This document shows, in pieces, positions 52,001 through 63,231 of a stretch of DNA of 64,000 bases. The notes under the pieces are model-generated. The model saw only the letters and a list, made by a program, of their open reading frames with translations, was not told the origin of the DNA and did not search any database. Source of the DNA: Sphagnum compactum (taxonomy: Eukaryota; Bryophyta; Sphagnopsida; Sphagnales). The DNA lies in assembly GCA_965153455.1 (NCBI GenBank), contig OZ234503.1, forward strand, positions 12,839,118-12,903,117, in the 5' to 3' direction. Made by a program: the position numbers and the translations under genes. The first letter of the stretch is position 1; the number at the start of each line of letters is the position of its first letter.

Positions 52001-52433
52001 CCTTTGATGATCACATCCAACATAGAATGAATAGTATAAGCAAGAGACCATTTAAATGCCACCACGTGGGCAAATCATTATGGCTGATCAATTGCAAGCA
52101 ATCATTAAACACAAACTTGGCTTTTATGGAGATCTTGTGGAACATTAAAGGTCCAAAGTTCAAATCCATTGTCATGCTCGATGAGGGCTGTACTTCATCC
52201 AAGATGTAGTGTGTACACACTATTTTACTGCTGCTACCCTAGTGGACACTATCAAATATAAGATCAAGCATTACAAGTAATTGGCGGCCTAAACTTAATA
52301 AGTTAATCATACATGTAGTAGCCCCATTTCATCACAGAGCCAAAATTACTCCATTAGTTTTTGCACCATGAAGAACATATAGTGACATTTGCATACATAC
52401 GGGTTTTAAGTTAAGCACATTTTGTCAGCTCGT
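49050..52433. other. spacer, no gene recognised
   Basis: AT-rich sequence up to about 51350, then slightly richer sequence to 52400. A scrap at 52027-52209 (RPFKCHHVGKS, ILWNIKG) has a faint retroelement flavour but is too short to name. Confidence 0.4.
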
Positions 52434-52636
52434 GTGACCCAGCACCCAGGAATGCATCACCCTCGTTCTCCCATTTTGAGGTCATCAAGTTGGACAAACC
52501 CCAATTTTAAACCTGGCACGCCCTGAGCTATGTGGAGGTTAGTTGGGAACACAAACCCAATGAAAAAGAGTTTTCTGTCCCTGCACAACATCACAACATG
52601 GTGATGGTGTGTTGTTGTTCGTGGGTGCTGCTTGAC
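52434..52636. mobile_element. probable second copy of the GTGACCCAGCACCC element
   Basis: Starts GTGACCCAGCACCCA (52434-52448), identical to the end of the element at 19998. A weaker inverted partner, GTGGGTGCTGCTTGAC, is at 52621-52636. The interiors of the two copies are not obviously alike, so only the ends link them. Confidence 0.4.
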
Positions 52637-52929
52637 TCTGGCCCATTTTGTCTCGTTATTCTTGTGATATATACAGGTAAAGGCATGTACCTGCTGATTC
52701 CACAAGTTTTCAGGCACTCTCCACTGGCAGAATTGGTTGTCATGGCCTATTCTTCCATTTCCAACCTGCCTAAATGCTACTTTACAACTTTCTTACTTTA
52801 CTTCGAGCCTACCGACAGACATTCATGCCAATTAAGAGCTAGGCCAGGCCTCATAGTGAGTCACTACCTAGTGACACACCAAAATTGTATGTCAAACATC
52901 TTCTATCACGGAATCTTTTGTAACCGATG

Positions 52930-53021
52930 ATGCGAAAGAAAGAGAACCCATTGGAATTCCTCATTATCTAACATCATGTGAAAGAAAGAGAACCCATCGG
53001 AACTCCTCATTGTCTAACAGC
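52930..53021. repeat. 46-base tandem duplication
   Basis: Two head-to-tail copies (52930-52975, 52976-53021) containing GAAAGAAAGAGAACCCAT and TCCTCATT.TCTAACA, with five or so differences. The open frame 52978-53418 starts inside it and has no recognisable domain. Confidence 0.85.
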
Positions 53022-55538
53022 TTATGCAGATGTGTGGATAGCTCTATACCTGAGGGCATCTCTACATTTTTACATGCTTTCCATTCCTTCAAAAAGAGAA
53101 ACATGTGAAGGATTTTTCTTTCTCATCAGAAAACTAAGTTCATCAGAGTCAGTCTACCTATCTAAGAAGGATTATTATTATTTGTCCCAAGAGCAGGAAG
53201 GAAAGTACAGCTCTTTGCAAGCATCCCAAGACAACCCCCAAAAAAAACATGAAAGAAAACAACAGCAACTGAGGACTCCAGAGGAGGGGCGAAGTTTTCT
53301 AAAAAAAAGCCCAAATCTGTCAGGAACAGAAGCCAGCCATCAGTCTATTATCTCAATACTCTCTCCCCACACCAAACAGTTATGTGCCATAAGACAACGG
53401 CTCCAAAATAGAGTCTAGACAGTCACCTGCCACTAAGCTTGATTTGTGTGTTGTCCTTAGAAAATAATTGAACTTACAAGTGCAGAGACGATGGCTTGTT
53501 TATTTACTGATTGATTTCTGTGCACACACACAATAGGGGTGCACACTGCAACACTGCACAGCACTCTCTCCTGAGTCCTACCTACGGTGTTCTCTCCCTC
53601 TCACACTCAAATGGTAAGTAGCCTACTTGGGTGCTTAACTTTTACTGCTGAAAATCTATAAACAAACCTTAAGGCCCTAGCCCTTAAATAATCTTAAGAA
53701 CTGGCCCCTGTAAAAAGCCCCTAACACATGGTTTTGAGTCCTGTTTCTTTGCTGGGTCCAGATCCATGAAGACCCACTAGGTCTGGTTCTAAGGCTTGGG
53801 TCTGGCTGGGTCCATGTAAAATCACCGGATCTGGTTTTTGGTTGGTTCCATGTCCATGTAGACTTGCTGGGTCCTTCCTATTCATAGACCTGGATCTGGA
53901 TCCAGACCTAGACACAGCCGAAAACCAGAACATGCCAACACTGGTTGAAACTTGAAACCTCTACGAACTTTAAATGGGTTTTTACTTTTTTGCTCCCAGA
54001 AGAGCTTCTTCACCCCTTTGCTTCCCTGGTTTAATGGCAGTGTGTGTGTGTGTGTGTGTCTCTCTCTCTCTCTCTGTGGGTTGTCTTCTTATTACAGCTT
54101 CTGCTTGCGTGACAACAGTTAAGCCTACTTACTTTTGCACTGGCTCCAGGGTATTTTTCCAGTGTTGGGCAGGTATCAGAAAATATGTGAGAACCGACCG
54201 GGGTTTCAGGCCGGTTCTTCGGTTTGAATACCTCAGGGTATCACGTTGGGTCCTACCCTTTATGAAACCCAGGGTTCTTTGTAAAGTCAGAAACGGGCAT
54301 TTGAAATTGTGATAGAATATATAATTATATTTTGTTGAACCCCTCACAGGGTAGTAATTTTAAGGTCAGGGTTTCAGGTTTCAGGGTTAGAGAAATCATT
54401 AGGTTTAAGGTTTAAGGTTCAGCAGTAAGTAGGGTTTAGTGTTTAGTCAATAGTTCGATTTAAGGTTTAGTTAGTAGTTAGATTTAGGGTTTAGACAGTA
54501 AAGAGTGTCGCTCAGGCAAAATTATATAAAGGAAGGGTTTTCATTTTTTTCTTCATTGTGTGTTGTGTTTTTTACTTTTCTGTTTGTTAATAGCTTAGAT
54601 TAGTTGCTTTGCTAGTGAGTTTTTGCATTTTTGCTTGTGCTCTCATTCACACTGTTGTTGTTGTTAGGGAGCTTTCGCTTTTTCTCCCAACGTTGATGTT
54701 GTTGTTGTTGTTTGATGAAGCTCCCAATCCTCTCAACGTTAGTTGTTGCTCTTCTTGATGACATTCCTCCATGACACTGTTACTCCTCTTTGACACTGCT
54801 CCTCCTCGAAGGCGTTCCTCCTTCATGTTGTTGGTTTTGTTGCTCCTCCTCAACACTACTGGTCTTACTCTTCAACAACCCTCCTCCTCTATGTTGCTAT
54901 TGCTCTTGCTTTTCCTTGACACTACTTTTCCTACTCTTCCTCGAAGCAACACCTTTTCATCCTTGACACGATTCATTCTCCTCCATGTCACCCTTGCTCT
55001 TCCTATTTTAGGTACCTCTTTGCTCCCCCTTGATGTTGTTGTTGTTCATTCTCAATATTGTTCTTACTCTTCCTATAACAAATTGGTACTTCCCCCCCCA
55101 CTCCCCCTTCATGTTTTTGCAGGTGTGGGAGGACCAAGCTTTCCAAATTCAACTTCTTCACGTCAAACTTGAAAGTGATTTTTTTTTTTTTCAAATGTTT
55201 GTTTGTTGATGCCTCATTACTTGTTTTGATTATCCATTTTTTTTGGGTAATTTTGATTGGCAGGTTTTTGTTTTGTTATGTGTAAGAATTATTTGGACAT
55301 TGTACATTTAATCTTACACGTTGCATTTCATTTGCACATTTGCATTTTGTATTTTTTCAACACATCGCATCTTTTTTAATTTTTCTTTTAATTGTTTGTA
55401 AATGTTTACAGTGATTTCCATGCCATAGATAAACATAATCTTATTTTGGCAAAAAATACACCTATTTATTAATTTCTCCTTTAAGGTAGGTAATATTCTA
55501 GTAGAAATGGGGGAGTTGAGTCAAATAAAAATCTAATT
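53022..55538. other. spacer with simple-sequence and telomere-like stretches
   Basis: Contains repeated CTGGGTCCA(T/G) motifs at 53740-53920, (GT)n(CT)n at 54034-54076, scattered TTTAGGG/TTTAAGG telomere-like motifs at about 54349-54510, and a pyrimidine-rich CTCCTC/GTTGTTG region at 54650-55100. Its Leu-rich frame (54771-55172) is a low-complexity artefact. No gene recognised. Confidence 0.5.
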
Positions 55539-58500
55539 TTGATTGAAGAAGAAAATGAAAATAATCAAAATGAAATGAACATTGAAAAATATGTGGAAAG
55601 AGTAGAAAGTGGAAATGTGCAAATAGAAAACTACAAAATTGAAGAAAATGCGGAACAAATCATGAAAAAAGATTTGCAAAAATACACATTCAAAAGAAAA
55701 TTTGGAAAAGCCATAATAGAAATGTTATATGTTAGGGATTTTATTATGTGAATGATGAGAAAGAGGTTGAAGTAGCAAATCATCAAGTCATGAGATGCAT
55801 TATGTGTTATACTGATACTATAAATGTTTTTAATCCAAGAACTAAAAAAAGAAAAGGTTTAATAACTTATTATAAGACTTATGGTATAACTATTTCAAAG
55901 AAATATGTAAATGTGGATCATTCCACAATTGCAAAAAAAAAACGAAAAAGTTAACAATGTAATAATAGAAAGTGTTGAAAGACAACCTACAAAAAAAAGG
56001 CCAAACATAACAACACATTTTGGGTTTTGTAACTAGCTTTTATAACTATATACTGGTTAGAAATGACATATGCAATTAATGACTAGTGAGTTGTTAAACA
56101 ACCCATGTTGTTTCACCCATTTAGTTGCAAGGGATGTCCAGTTGCAAAGCCTAGTCGTTTTAACAATTAGGATTTTTAAATTTTCTTATAATAATGAAAT
56201 TTCATGTCATCATTAACCTTGGTATGATATGTAAAGTGCATACCATCTCAACTTAGTCGTTTTATTCGACTAAATTTTACAAAAGATGCCTTGGTGAATG
56301 GATGACATGTGTCAAAAATCTCTAAACACCTTATGAGTCATTGCACATGACCAAAGTCAACCTAATTTAGCCCATGCAACTAGCATAGCCAAAAGTCAAC
56401 CTAGCCAAACCTAACTAAGCTAAACAACCTAATTTAGTTCGCCTAGCCAAAAATCAACCTAGTTTAACCTAACTACGCTAACTACTTATGTTAGGTAACC
56501 TAACCTAGGTCAGGTGGCTTACACTAAAAACAAACGTTGGACTTTAGCCCAAGAAGTCTAGACTAAGCTATCTAACTTAAGCCAAATGGCCTAAGTATCA
56601 TAAGTTGCAAGAATGAGGACTTGAATCCTTCACCTTCACTTTGGGGTTCAAGTCCTTATCCATTGCACTAGTACATTTTTTTATATTAATTACATTTAAC
56701 ACAAAGTTATAAAGCTCAAAATTTTTAACTTTGAATTAACCTTGGCCACTTTAAGTTGACCTAGGTCAATGTACCTACTACCTACCAACCTAGCTTAGAC
56801 CTAAACCTCTTTAGGTTGATTTAAATGAACTAATTTGTTAACTTATCCTACTTACTAACCTAAAAAACAAACCTAGGATAATTATGTCGCATCTAATCAC
56901 ATCATAATTGCACAAACTTGAGGTTGTCACAAACTTGATGAAATATCTTGTAATGAAATTTCCTAAGTTGACTTGGTAAAAAACTTAAAGCTAGGAACCT
57001 TGGTAAGTCTATTTAATTTAACCTATTAGTAAGGTAACCTATTATAAGTATATTTAAACATACTACATGTAATAAATTTCTTATGTTTAGTTAAATAATT
57101 TACAAGGTAGCTTATATTACAAAGTAGGTTTTTATTAAGTAGCCTACATACATAGGTTAACTTAATAGGTATGTTAACCTAAATTAGTGTGTTAAATAAT
57201 TAAAAAATCAAGGAGTTATGTGTCACTTTTTTCAAAATGACTATTAATAGTCACAATTATAAATTAATAAAATATTATTTAATACACATACACATGCACG
57301 TGAATTCATGACTTCTAAAACCTCATGGCACATAAAAAATTATGGCATGCCATGACAAATATTGGTGCCTAAATTCAAGACACACAAAAACTTATGATGT
57401 CACAAAAAATCATGGATTGCCATGAAAATTTGTGACACCTTGTTGCGAAAATAACATGTCATGTTATCATCATATGGAAAACCAAGTCACTACAAATCGC
57501 AAAAGACAACAATATTTTCAACTAGTTAATAAAGGAGACTAATTCATCAAATCAATGACATGAATTATGATGTGAAGTTAGTGTCACAAGTCACAAAATG
57601 TTGTGACTACTAGTCAATTTTGTTGCCATGTGGCATGCCACATCAGCATCACACAACCATGAGTTGTATTTATTCACCAACAATTAATGGAATTTTTTTA
57701 TTACTTAATTTTGGATGATTAAAAATACATTTTTGAAAATTTGATACTTGGGTTGTTCTAGGTTACTTTTGGCTCTTTTAACTTATTTCACCTTAGGTTA
57801 TTTTCAACTATTGTAAATTCTTTTGGCTATTGTAAATTAGTAAAAACCATCAAATCTTGATATTGACTATAGTCACAAAACCATAATGCCACATGGCACC
57901 ACAATGTCCTTTATAACTACACAGACATTAACGTGAACTTGTAGTTACAATTGTAGTAAGAAAAGACAATAGTCATTTTATTAATTGGTTGTAAAACCCA
58001 AGATGTGTTTGTTATGAAATGTTCCAAAAAATGCAATTTCTGATTTTTTTGTTGTACAAAAACCTTTCAAAAAGGTTGATGTGTAACAAACAGACTTTTT
58101 GCAAGACCTTGGCTTTGTAATTGTGAAAAATAACTTGCCATTGCAATTTGTTGAGAATGTCCGGTTTAAATGTTTAATTTTACATTTATCCCTTAAAGTT
58201 GTCTTCCCTTTTAGAAAGCAATTTTTTCAAAAAAATTACCAAACTTGGTGGAAAAAACGAAACAAATACATGTTTTGCCAAAATTAACAAATTATATTTC
58301 TGCCACAACAAGCTTTGGCTTGTGGATGTCCAAGGGGGCGCATGATTTATTTGCTCTTGTTATCAACTTTTTTGAATTTGATTAACAACCTAAACATGTA
58401 ACTATTGGTTTGTTTGAAGCAATATAAATTATTAGGCAATCATTGGCTAATAATTTAACAAAATTGTTTGATCAATATGGGTTAAGAAACAAAATCATTG

Positions 58501-59952
58501 CGTATGTTAAAGATGAGGGCTCAAATTTAAATACTATGACAATTGTTTTGAAATTTTTTATGAAATGTAATGAAAGTTTTGAAATTATTTGTTTTGGCCA
58601 TTTTTTCCCCAAAGAATGTCAATATGCTATTATTGACAAAAAAATTTGTATAAATCTCAAGTTTGTTTTAATTAAGTCTACAAAGTTCGATTTGTAGAAA
58701 TATATAACTTGACTTAAAAAATATGGGAAGGGCATACAAGAATGGAACAAGGCTTGCTCAGATTCTAATGTTCCCCTAAGAAAATTAAATATTTAATGAA
58801 GACAAGGTGATTATATAATCTATTGCAATTTTTTAAATAATTATTGTCTTCTTTGTTTCTAATTGATTTATTCTAGTTAAACATTTTAACACTACATTTT
58901 TGAATTTGTTTGTAGATTTTTTAGCAAAATCATTATGTTTCAAGAAGCCTTACAATTCAAGGATGTTACTATCCTTTGTTATAATAGGCACAATATTGTT
59001 AGAAGAAGTGGAAAAGTGCATCCTTTTCTTACTTGGGACATTTTTAAAATTGTGGATTCCTTATTTTTTGTTGTGATTGCTTGTGTCTTGAACCAATCTA
59101 GTAGCTAGTGATTATTTTCCAATGAATTACAATTAGCCATTATTATGTGCTTAAAACTCAAGGAAGAAATTAGAAGCCCATATGCCTTAGTTTGATTGAT
59201 GATGATTTTGGGATTGTTTTTGAGTTGTTTTTGTTTGTTTGTTCCAACATCAAAAGGGAAGTTTGTGGTGTTTTGGATTTTAGAAAAAAATTATTAAAAA
59301 AATGTGAAGTAAGAAAAGTTCACAAATGTGTTGTTTTTGATGCTAAACTTTAGATTCAAAAACCTTCATCTAGTATCTTCTTTGGTTGGCCTAGAGAAAT
59401 GTGTAAATGTTTTGGATGGATATAATAGGAAAACCTTGTATCCTATGCTTTTGAAATGTTATCATCATTTGCATCCAATGACAAAATTTGTTGGATGTGT
59501 AAATTAAACAACTCATGAAGATTGTAATATGGATTTTTTCAACAAATTGCATCCACAAGCCAATCAACAAAAGAACTTGTCACTAGGGAATTATTGATTT
59601 TCATACAGTACCAAGTGGATCCCAAAGACATCAAGTGTCCTTTTCAATGGTGGGGAAAACATAAAGTCATGTTTCTTATAGTTGGTTTTTTGGCTTTTGA
59701 AATCTCAAGCATTGTAAGGTCACAAATTCAAATTGATTTTTTTTTTCTTTAGTGACTATACTTACAAACCTAATGAAATCAGACAAGTTAGAAAATTTGA
59801 TTTTTATGAGTAAAAATTGGCCAAGTGATACTAGAGTTGGATATAAATCACCTTCCAATTTAGTAGAGTTAATTCAAATAGATTTAGATTTTGAAGACGA
59901 GTTTGAAAAAATTGAAGGTTCATTTCAACAGGATGAAATAATCGACATATAA
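55539..59952 (+). pseudogene. degraded hAT-superfamily transposase
   Basis: Pieces of one transposase in order: an acidic N-terminus (55539-55750); a BED-zinc-finger-like part at 55748-55954 (MRCIMCYTD, VFNPRTKKRKGLITYYKT, VDHSTIAKK); then a break. After it: 58030-58290 (KNNLPLQFVENVRFKC), DLW-type sequence near 58315, 58443-58697 (YVKDEGSNLNTMT, the hAT core region), 58935-59108 (MFQEALQFKDVTILCYNRHN). The C-terminal dimerisation region is split by a frameshift at 59600-59950 (DPKDIKCPFQWWGKHKVMF; KLENLIFMSKNWPSDTRVGY). There are many stops and shifts, so it is dead. The gap at about 56010-58024 is a later insertion. Confidence 0.82.
56010..58024. mobile_element. inverted-repeat element nested in the hAT relic
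   Basis: The hAT reading breaks after KKRPNI (about 56010) and resumes with AISDFF (about 58035). The inserted block has inverted ends: CATAACAACACATTTTGGGT on the left, and the complement of CATAACAAACACATCTTGGG on the right (to about 58016). Possible degraded 9-base target copies CCAAACATA / CCAAAAAAT flank it. The interior (about 2 kb) is AT-rich, with many CCTAACCTA/AACCTA motifs, and has no coding frame. It fits a non-autonomous Mutator-like or similar element. Exact edges are uncertain by about 10 bases. Confidence 0.6.
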
Positions 59953-60289
59953 AATGTGGAAAGAAATTTAAGAAATTTTTTTGGGTGCAATTTTTTATTT
60001 AAAAAATAAAATTTAATGTTTGAAATAATAAAATTTATAATAACTGGTATGTGAAAGCCACCTTTGAAAACCGATTGGTATAAGATGTGCGAGAATTGGC
60101 GCTTTGACAACCGGGTGAAATTATTTTTTACAAATTTTTGAAACCCTGCCCAGGTCTTTAAAGGATGAAAAAAAGAAAAAGAAAAAAAAAGAACCAAGTT
60201 GAGTCTCTAGATACATTCTAATACCCAGACCTGGCGGTTCTCTGAAAACTAGAGAACCACCCAACATTGGTATTTTTCCGACCAATGTG

Positions 60290-61033
60290 TTCACTCTTGG
60301 TGCTACATAGTGTAGCTATATAAAACTGCATAAACTCATTTTTTTAAAAAAAAAATTCAAGAAGAATTTTCATCTCCATAGAGCATTTCTTGGGGATCTT
60401 AGAATCTCTACACATTGTTAATCATGTAGCCAAATTTGGAAGATCATTATTGCAAAAAAGTCTTCTGATATTCCAGTGTTCACCAATGTTGTTGCTCTAA
60501 TAGTTCAGCAAAATACAAATTTCATAAACTCACTAAAAACAACAGTTAACTGGAATTTCACAAATGTTGCTGTTTTGTAGTTTAGCTGTATTAAAAAAAA
60601 CATAAACTCATTAAAAAAAATTTAAAGAAAAATTTCACCAATGTTTGCTGCTTTGTAGTTTAGCTGTATAAAAAAAACACATAAACTCATTTTTTTTTTT
60701 TAAAAATTTAAAGAACAAGTTCACCAATGTTTGCTGCTTTGTAGCTTAGCTGTATAAAAAAAACACATAAACTCATTAAAATAAAATAAAATTAAAGAAA
60801 CAATTTTACCAATGTTTGCTGCTTTGTAATTTAGCTGTATAAAAAAAACACATAAACTCATTAAAAAAAATAAAATTAAAGAAACAATTTTACCAATGTT
60901 TGCTGCTTTGTAATTTAGCTGTATAAAAAAAACACATAAACTCATTAAAATAAATAAATTAAAGAAAAATTTTACCAATGTTTGCTGCTTTGTAGTTTAG
61001 CTGTATAAAAAAAACACATGCTTAATAAACTCA
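60290..61033. repeat. tandem array of about eight 85-base units
   Basis: Units contain ACCAATGTTTGCTGCTTTGTA, TTTAGCTGTATAAAAAAAAC and ACATAAACTCATT, with starts at about 60478, 60563, 60640, 60720, 60808, 60892 and 60974, plus a diverged unit at about 60293. Units at 60720-60975 are nearly identical, so they expanded recently. The repetitive minus-strand open frame 60721-60978 is an artefact of the array. Confidence 0.9.
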
Positions 61034-61538
61034 CTTTTTTTTTAGAAAAAATAATTTAAGGATAAATTTCCCATCTACAAAAAAAAGGCATTTCTTTGGG
61101 GAGGGGGGGGGATCAGGGCTTTAGAATCTGTATAGAGAGACGTGAGTCAAGTAGTCCAAATTTGCAATACTCATAATTGCAAAGAGTCTTCTAGCGTTTC
61201 CAGTGTCTAGTACTTAATCCTACTAGTCTCTAGTCTCCAAAGCCTGACACAGATTTTGGGGAAGAGGGTTTCAGCCTGCAGACTGCACTGATGAGTGTGA
61301 GTGAGATTCACAGGATTTTATTTTATTTTATTTATTTATTTATTTATTTATTTTGAGGGGAGTTGGGGGGGGGGGAGGGGGGGGGGGGGTTTGTTTTCCT
61401 CATAATAATTTCAAAGGCCACCTGATGAAAATCTAGACTTGAAAAATATGCCCATTTCCAAATTCCCATGAATGGAATGAATTCTCCCCTTTTGCTTCAA
61501 ACTAGGCTACTCTACCTAATTATTGATTTTCTCAAACT

Positions 61539-61789
61539 TAACTTTACGAAAATTTTAAATTCACACCTTTTTTGGTTAAATTCACACCCTTTCTTCGCGC
61601 GTCCGATTATATGCAGATTAAATTGTGTGGGGTCTGTGGCCAATCAGGGCACAACTCGAGAACTTGCCCGCAGAAGTAATTGAACTGATAAAGGAACATA
61701 CTCTTAAAGTTTAATCTGCATAAAATCGGACGTGTGAAGGGTGTGAATTTAACCAAAAAAGGTGTGAATTAAAAAATTTCCTAACTTTA
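61539..61789 (+). mobile_element. fold-back element with 8-base target duplication and zinc-knuckle frame
   Basis: Direct repeat TAACTTTA at 61539-61546 and 61782-61789 flanks a 235-base element (61547-61781). Its arms of about 75 bases (61547-61622 and about 61708-61781) are inverted complements sharing TTCACACCTTTTTTGGTTAA, ATTCACACCC, CGTCCGATT and ATGCAGATTAAA. Between the arms, 61618-61678 reads IKLCGVCGQSGHNSRTCPQK then TAA, a CCHC zinc knuckle (C-x2-C-x4-H-x4-C). The frame is open through the left arm. An 8-base duplication fits hAT elements; the knuckle resembles those ending some plant transposases, and also the N-terminal GHNSRTCP knuckle of MYBS/KUA1-type MYB proteins. Confidence 0.8.
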
Positions 61790-63058
61790 TTACTAACTTA
61801 TTATTATGCCCAAAAAGAAATACCCATTGCAAAAAATTGTTCACAACTTTGGACATTTTGACCCATTTTTCCTCTTCAACAGCTGTTGTGGAAGTTCCGT
61901 TGAAACCTATTTATTTATTTTCTTCTCTGTTGTTGTTGTTAGCTATCCTTCAATGAATTACCAACGGTTTCCTCGTGTGGGAACTTAGGGAAGAAGAGAG
62001 AGAGAGAGAAAGAAAGAAAGAAAGAGAGTAGCCAAGAAAGCGAGAAATAATTTTTTGGGAAGTTAAGAGCGGAGAAACGTGGGGGGACGCAACGGTCTAA
62101 TCATCGGACTACTGCGGTTCCTCGGCTTTAGTGCTTTGGGGAAAATGGAGATTTAATGACTAGCCATACCTGCAGAGCTTTGACAACAAACTAGTACAAA
62201 GCGTGATTGGGTGAGGTGAAGAAGAAAAAGAAAGAAGGAGAAACAGAGGAAGGAGAGCCCAGCAGAGTAGCGTAATTGAAGTTGACACTATCGTTGATGT
62301 GGGTCCCTTTCATCTTCTCCTTCCCAGAAATCATTAAATTCCTCACACATACCCAAACACAATCAGAGCAGTGTACCAACACTAGTTTCATGAACTGACT
62401 TGACATTCATAGAAATTTAGTGTAATTCAGTGTAAGTGGTGGGTGTTGCATTGGTATAGAGAGAGTCACACACACACACACGCACACACACAAAGCATTG
62501 TTGATTCCAGTTGCTTGCTACTCCCACCCATCTGCTGCAAAGCTTGGCAGCAGAAGTCCGGCAAGCTCTCTCCTCGTTGCAGCAGAAGTCTAGTAAGTAG
62601 TGCAGCACTTCTTTTATTTATTGTGGACGATTGTCATCACCAGCTGCACTTGGTCAGTTGAGAACTTCTGCTGGTTGGTTTGTTTACTCATGAACTTGCT
62701 GTTTTCTTCATAGTTTCATCATATTTGCAAACTACAAGTAACTGGTAGACTCGCTGCCGGAGCTAGACTATCTATCTCTGTGTCTCTACCAGATTGCAGC
62801 AGCTGCAGCAGTAGAGCTTTGCGACCAGGAAGAGGGACAAGTGATTCGAATCTAATTGGTTTTTTCAGCAGCATTTTGTTCTTTTGTGCAATCTGCCCTA
62901 GAAACTCAGCTGAATAGAGCGTAAGGAGCATTTTCTTCTCCAGGGTAGCAATTTCTTTGTTTTGCCTCTCGATGATGCTCTGTGGAGGTTTTGGAGTGAT
63001 GATGTGACCACGCTGAATAGTCGACAGAAGCTCTTGACAATATTGGCTGCAATTCTTG
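61790..63058. other. upstream region of the Ala/Pro-rich protein gene
   Basis: Holds purine-rich (GAAA)n at about 61995-62030 and (CA)n at 62466-62492. A probable 5' untranslated exon ends at a GTAAGT donor near 62592, pairing with the TGCAG acceptor at 63223-63225 just before the ATG. The predicted leader intron contains an antisense open frame (62719-63177) with a coiled-coil-like stretch (SIIERQNKEIATLEKKML) that I cannot assign. Confidence 0.4.
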
Positions 63059-63086
63059 CCATGACGCCACGAATGTGGCGTCATGG
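63059..63086. promoter_or_regulatory. perfect 12-base palindromic hairpin with TGACG/CGTCA
   Basis: CCATGACGCCAC, spacer GAAT, GTGGCGTCATGG. Each arm contains TGACG (or CGTCA), the core bound by plant TGA/bZIP factors, in mirror orientation. It sits about 150 bases before the ATG of the downstream gene, inside its predicted leader intron. Regulatory role is inferred, not shown. Confidence 0.5.
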
Positions 63087-63231
63087 GTTGTGTTATGCCA
63101 GTACATTGTAGGTGCAATCCTCTGTCGTGTGGTGGTGGTGGACACCTGCAGCATGTTATGCTGTTCTGCAGCTTCACATTTTTCTTTCTTAAGCATGTAC
63201 TAATATTATTTCCTGTTTGGTGCAGCTAGCT

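Noticed and set aside
52978-53418. 146-codon open frame
   Set aside because: It starts inside a 46-base tandem duplication and has low-complexity Lys/Gln/Ser content. No family resemblance.
54771-55172. Leu-rich 133-codon open frame
   Set aside because: It comes from pyrimidine-rich CTCCTC/CTTGTT simple sequence, with no exon borders or known domain.
56618-56665. tRNA-like GGTTCAAGTCC with an inverted partner
   Set aside because: A weak inverted repeat only. No acceptor stem, D-arm or anticodon arm could be drawn.
60721-60978. Repetitive hydrophobic minus-strand open frame
   Set aside because: It repeats with the 85-base tandem unit and is a by-product of the array.
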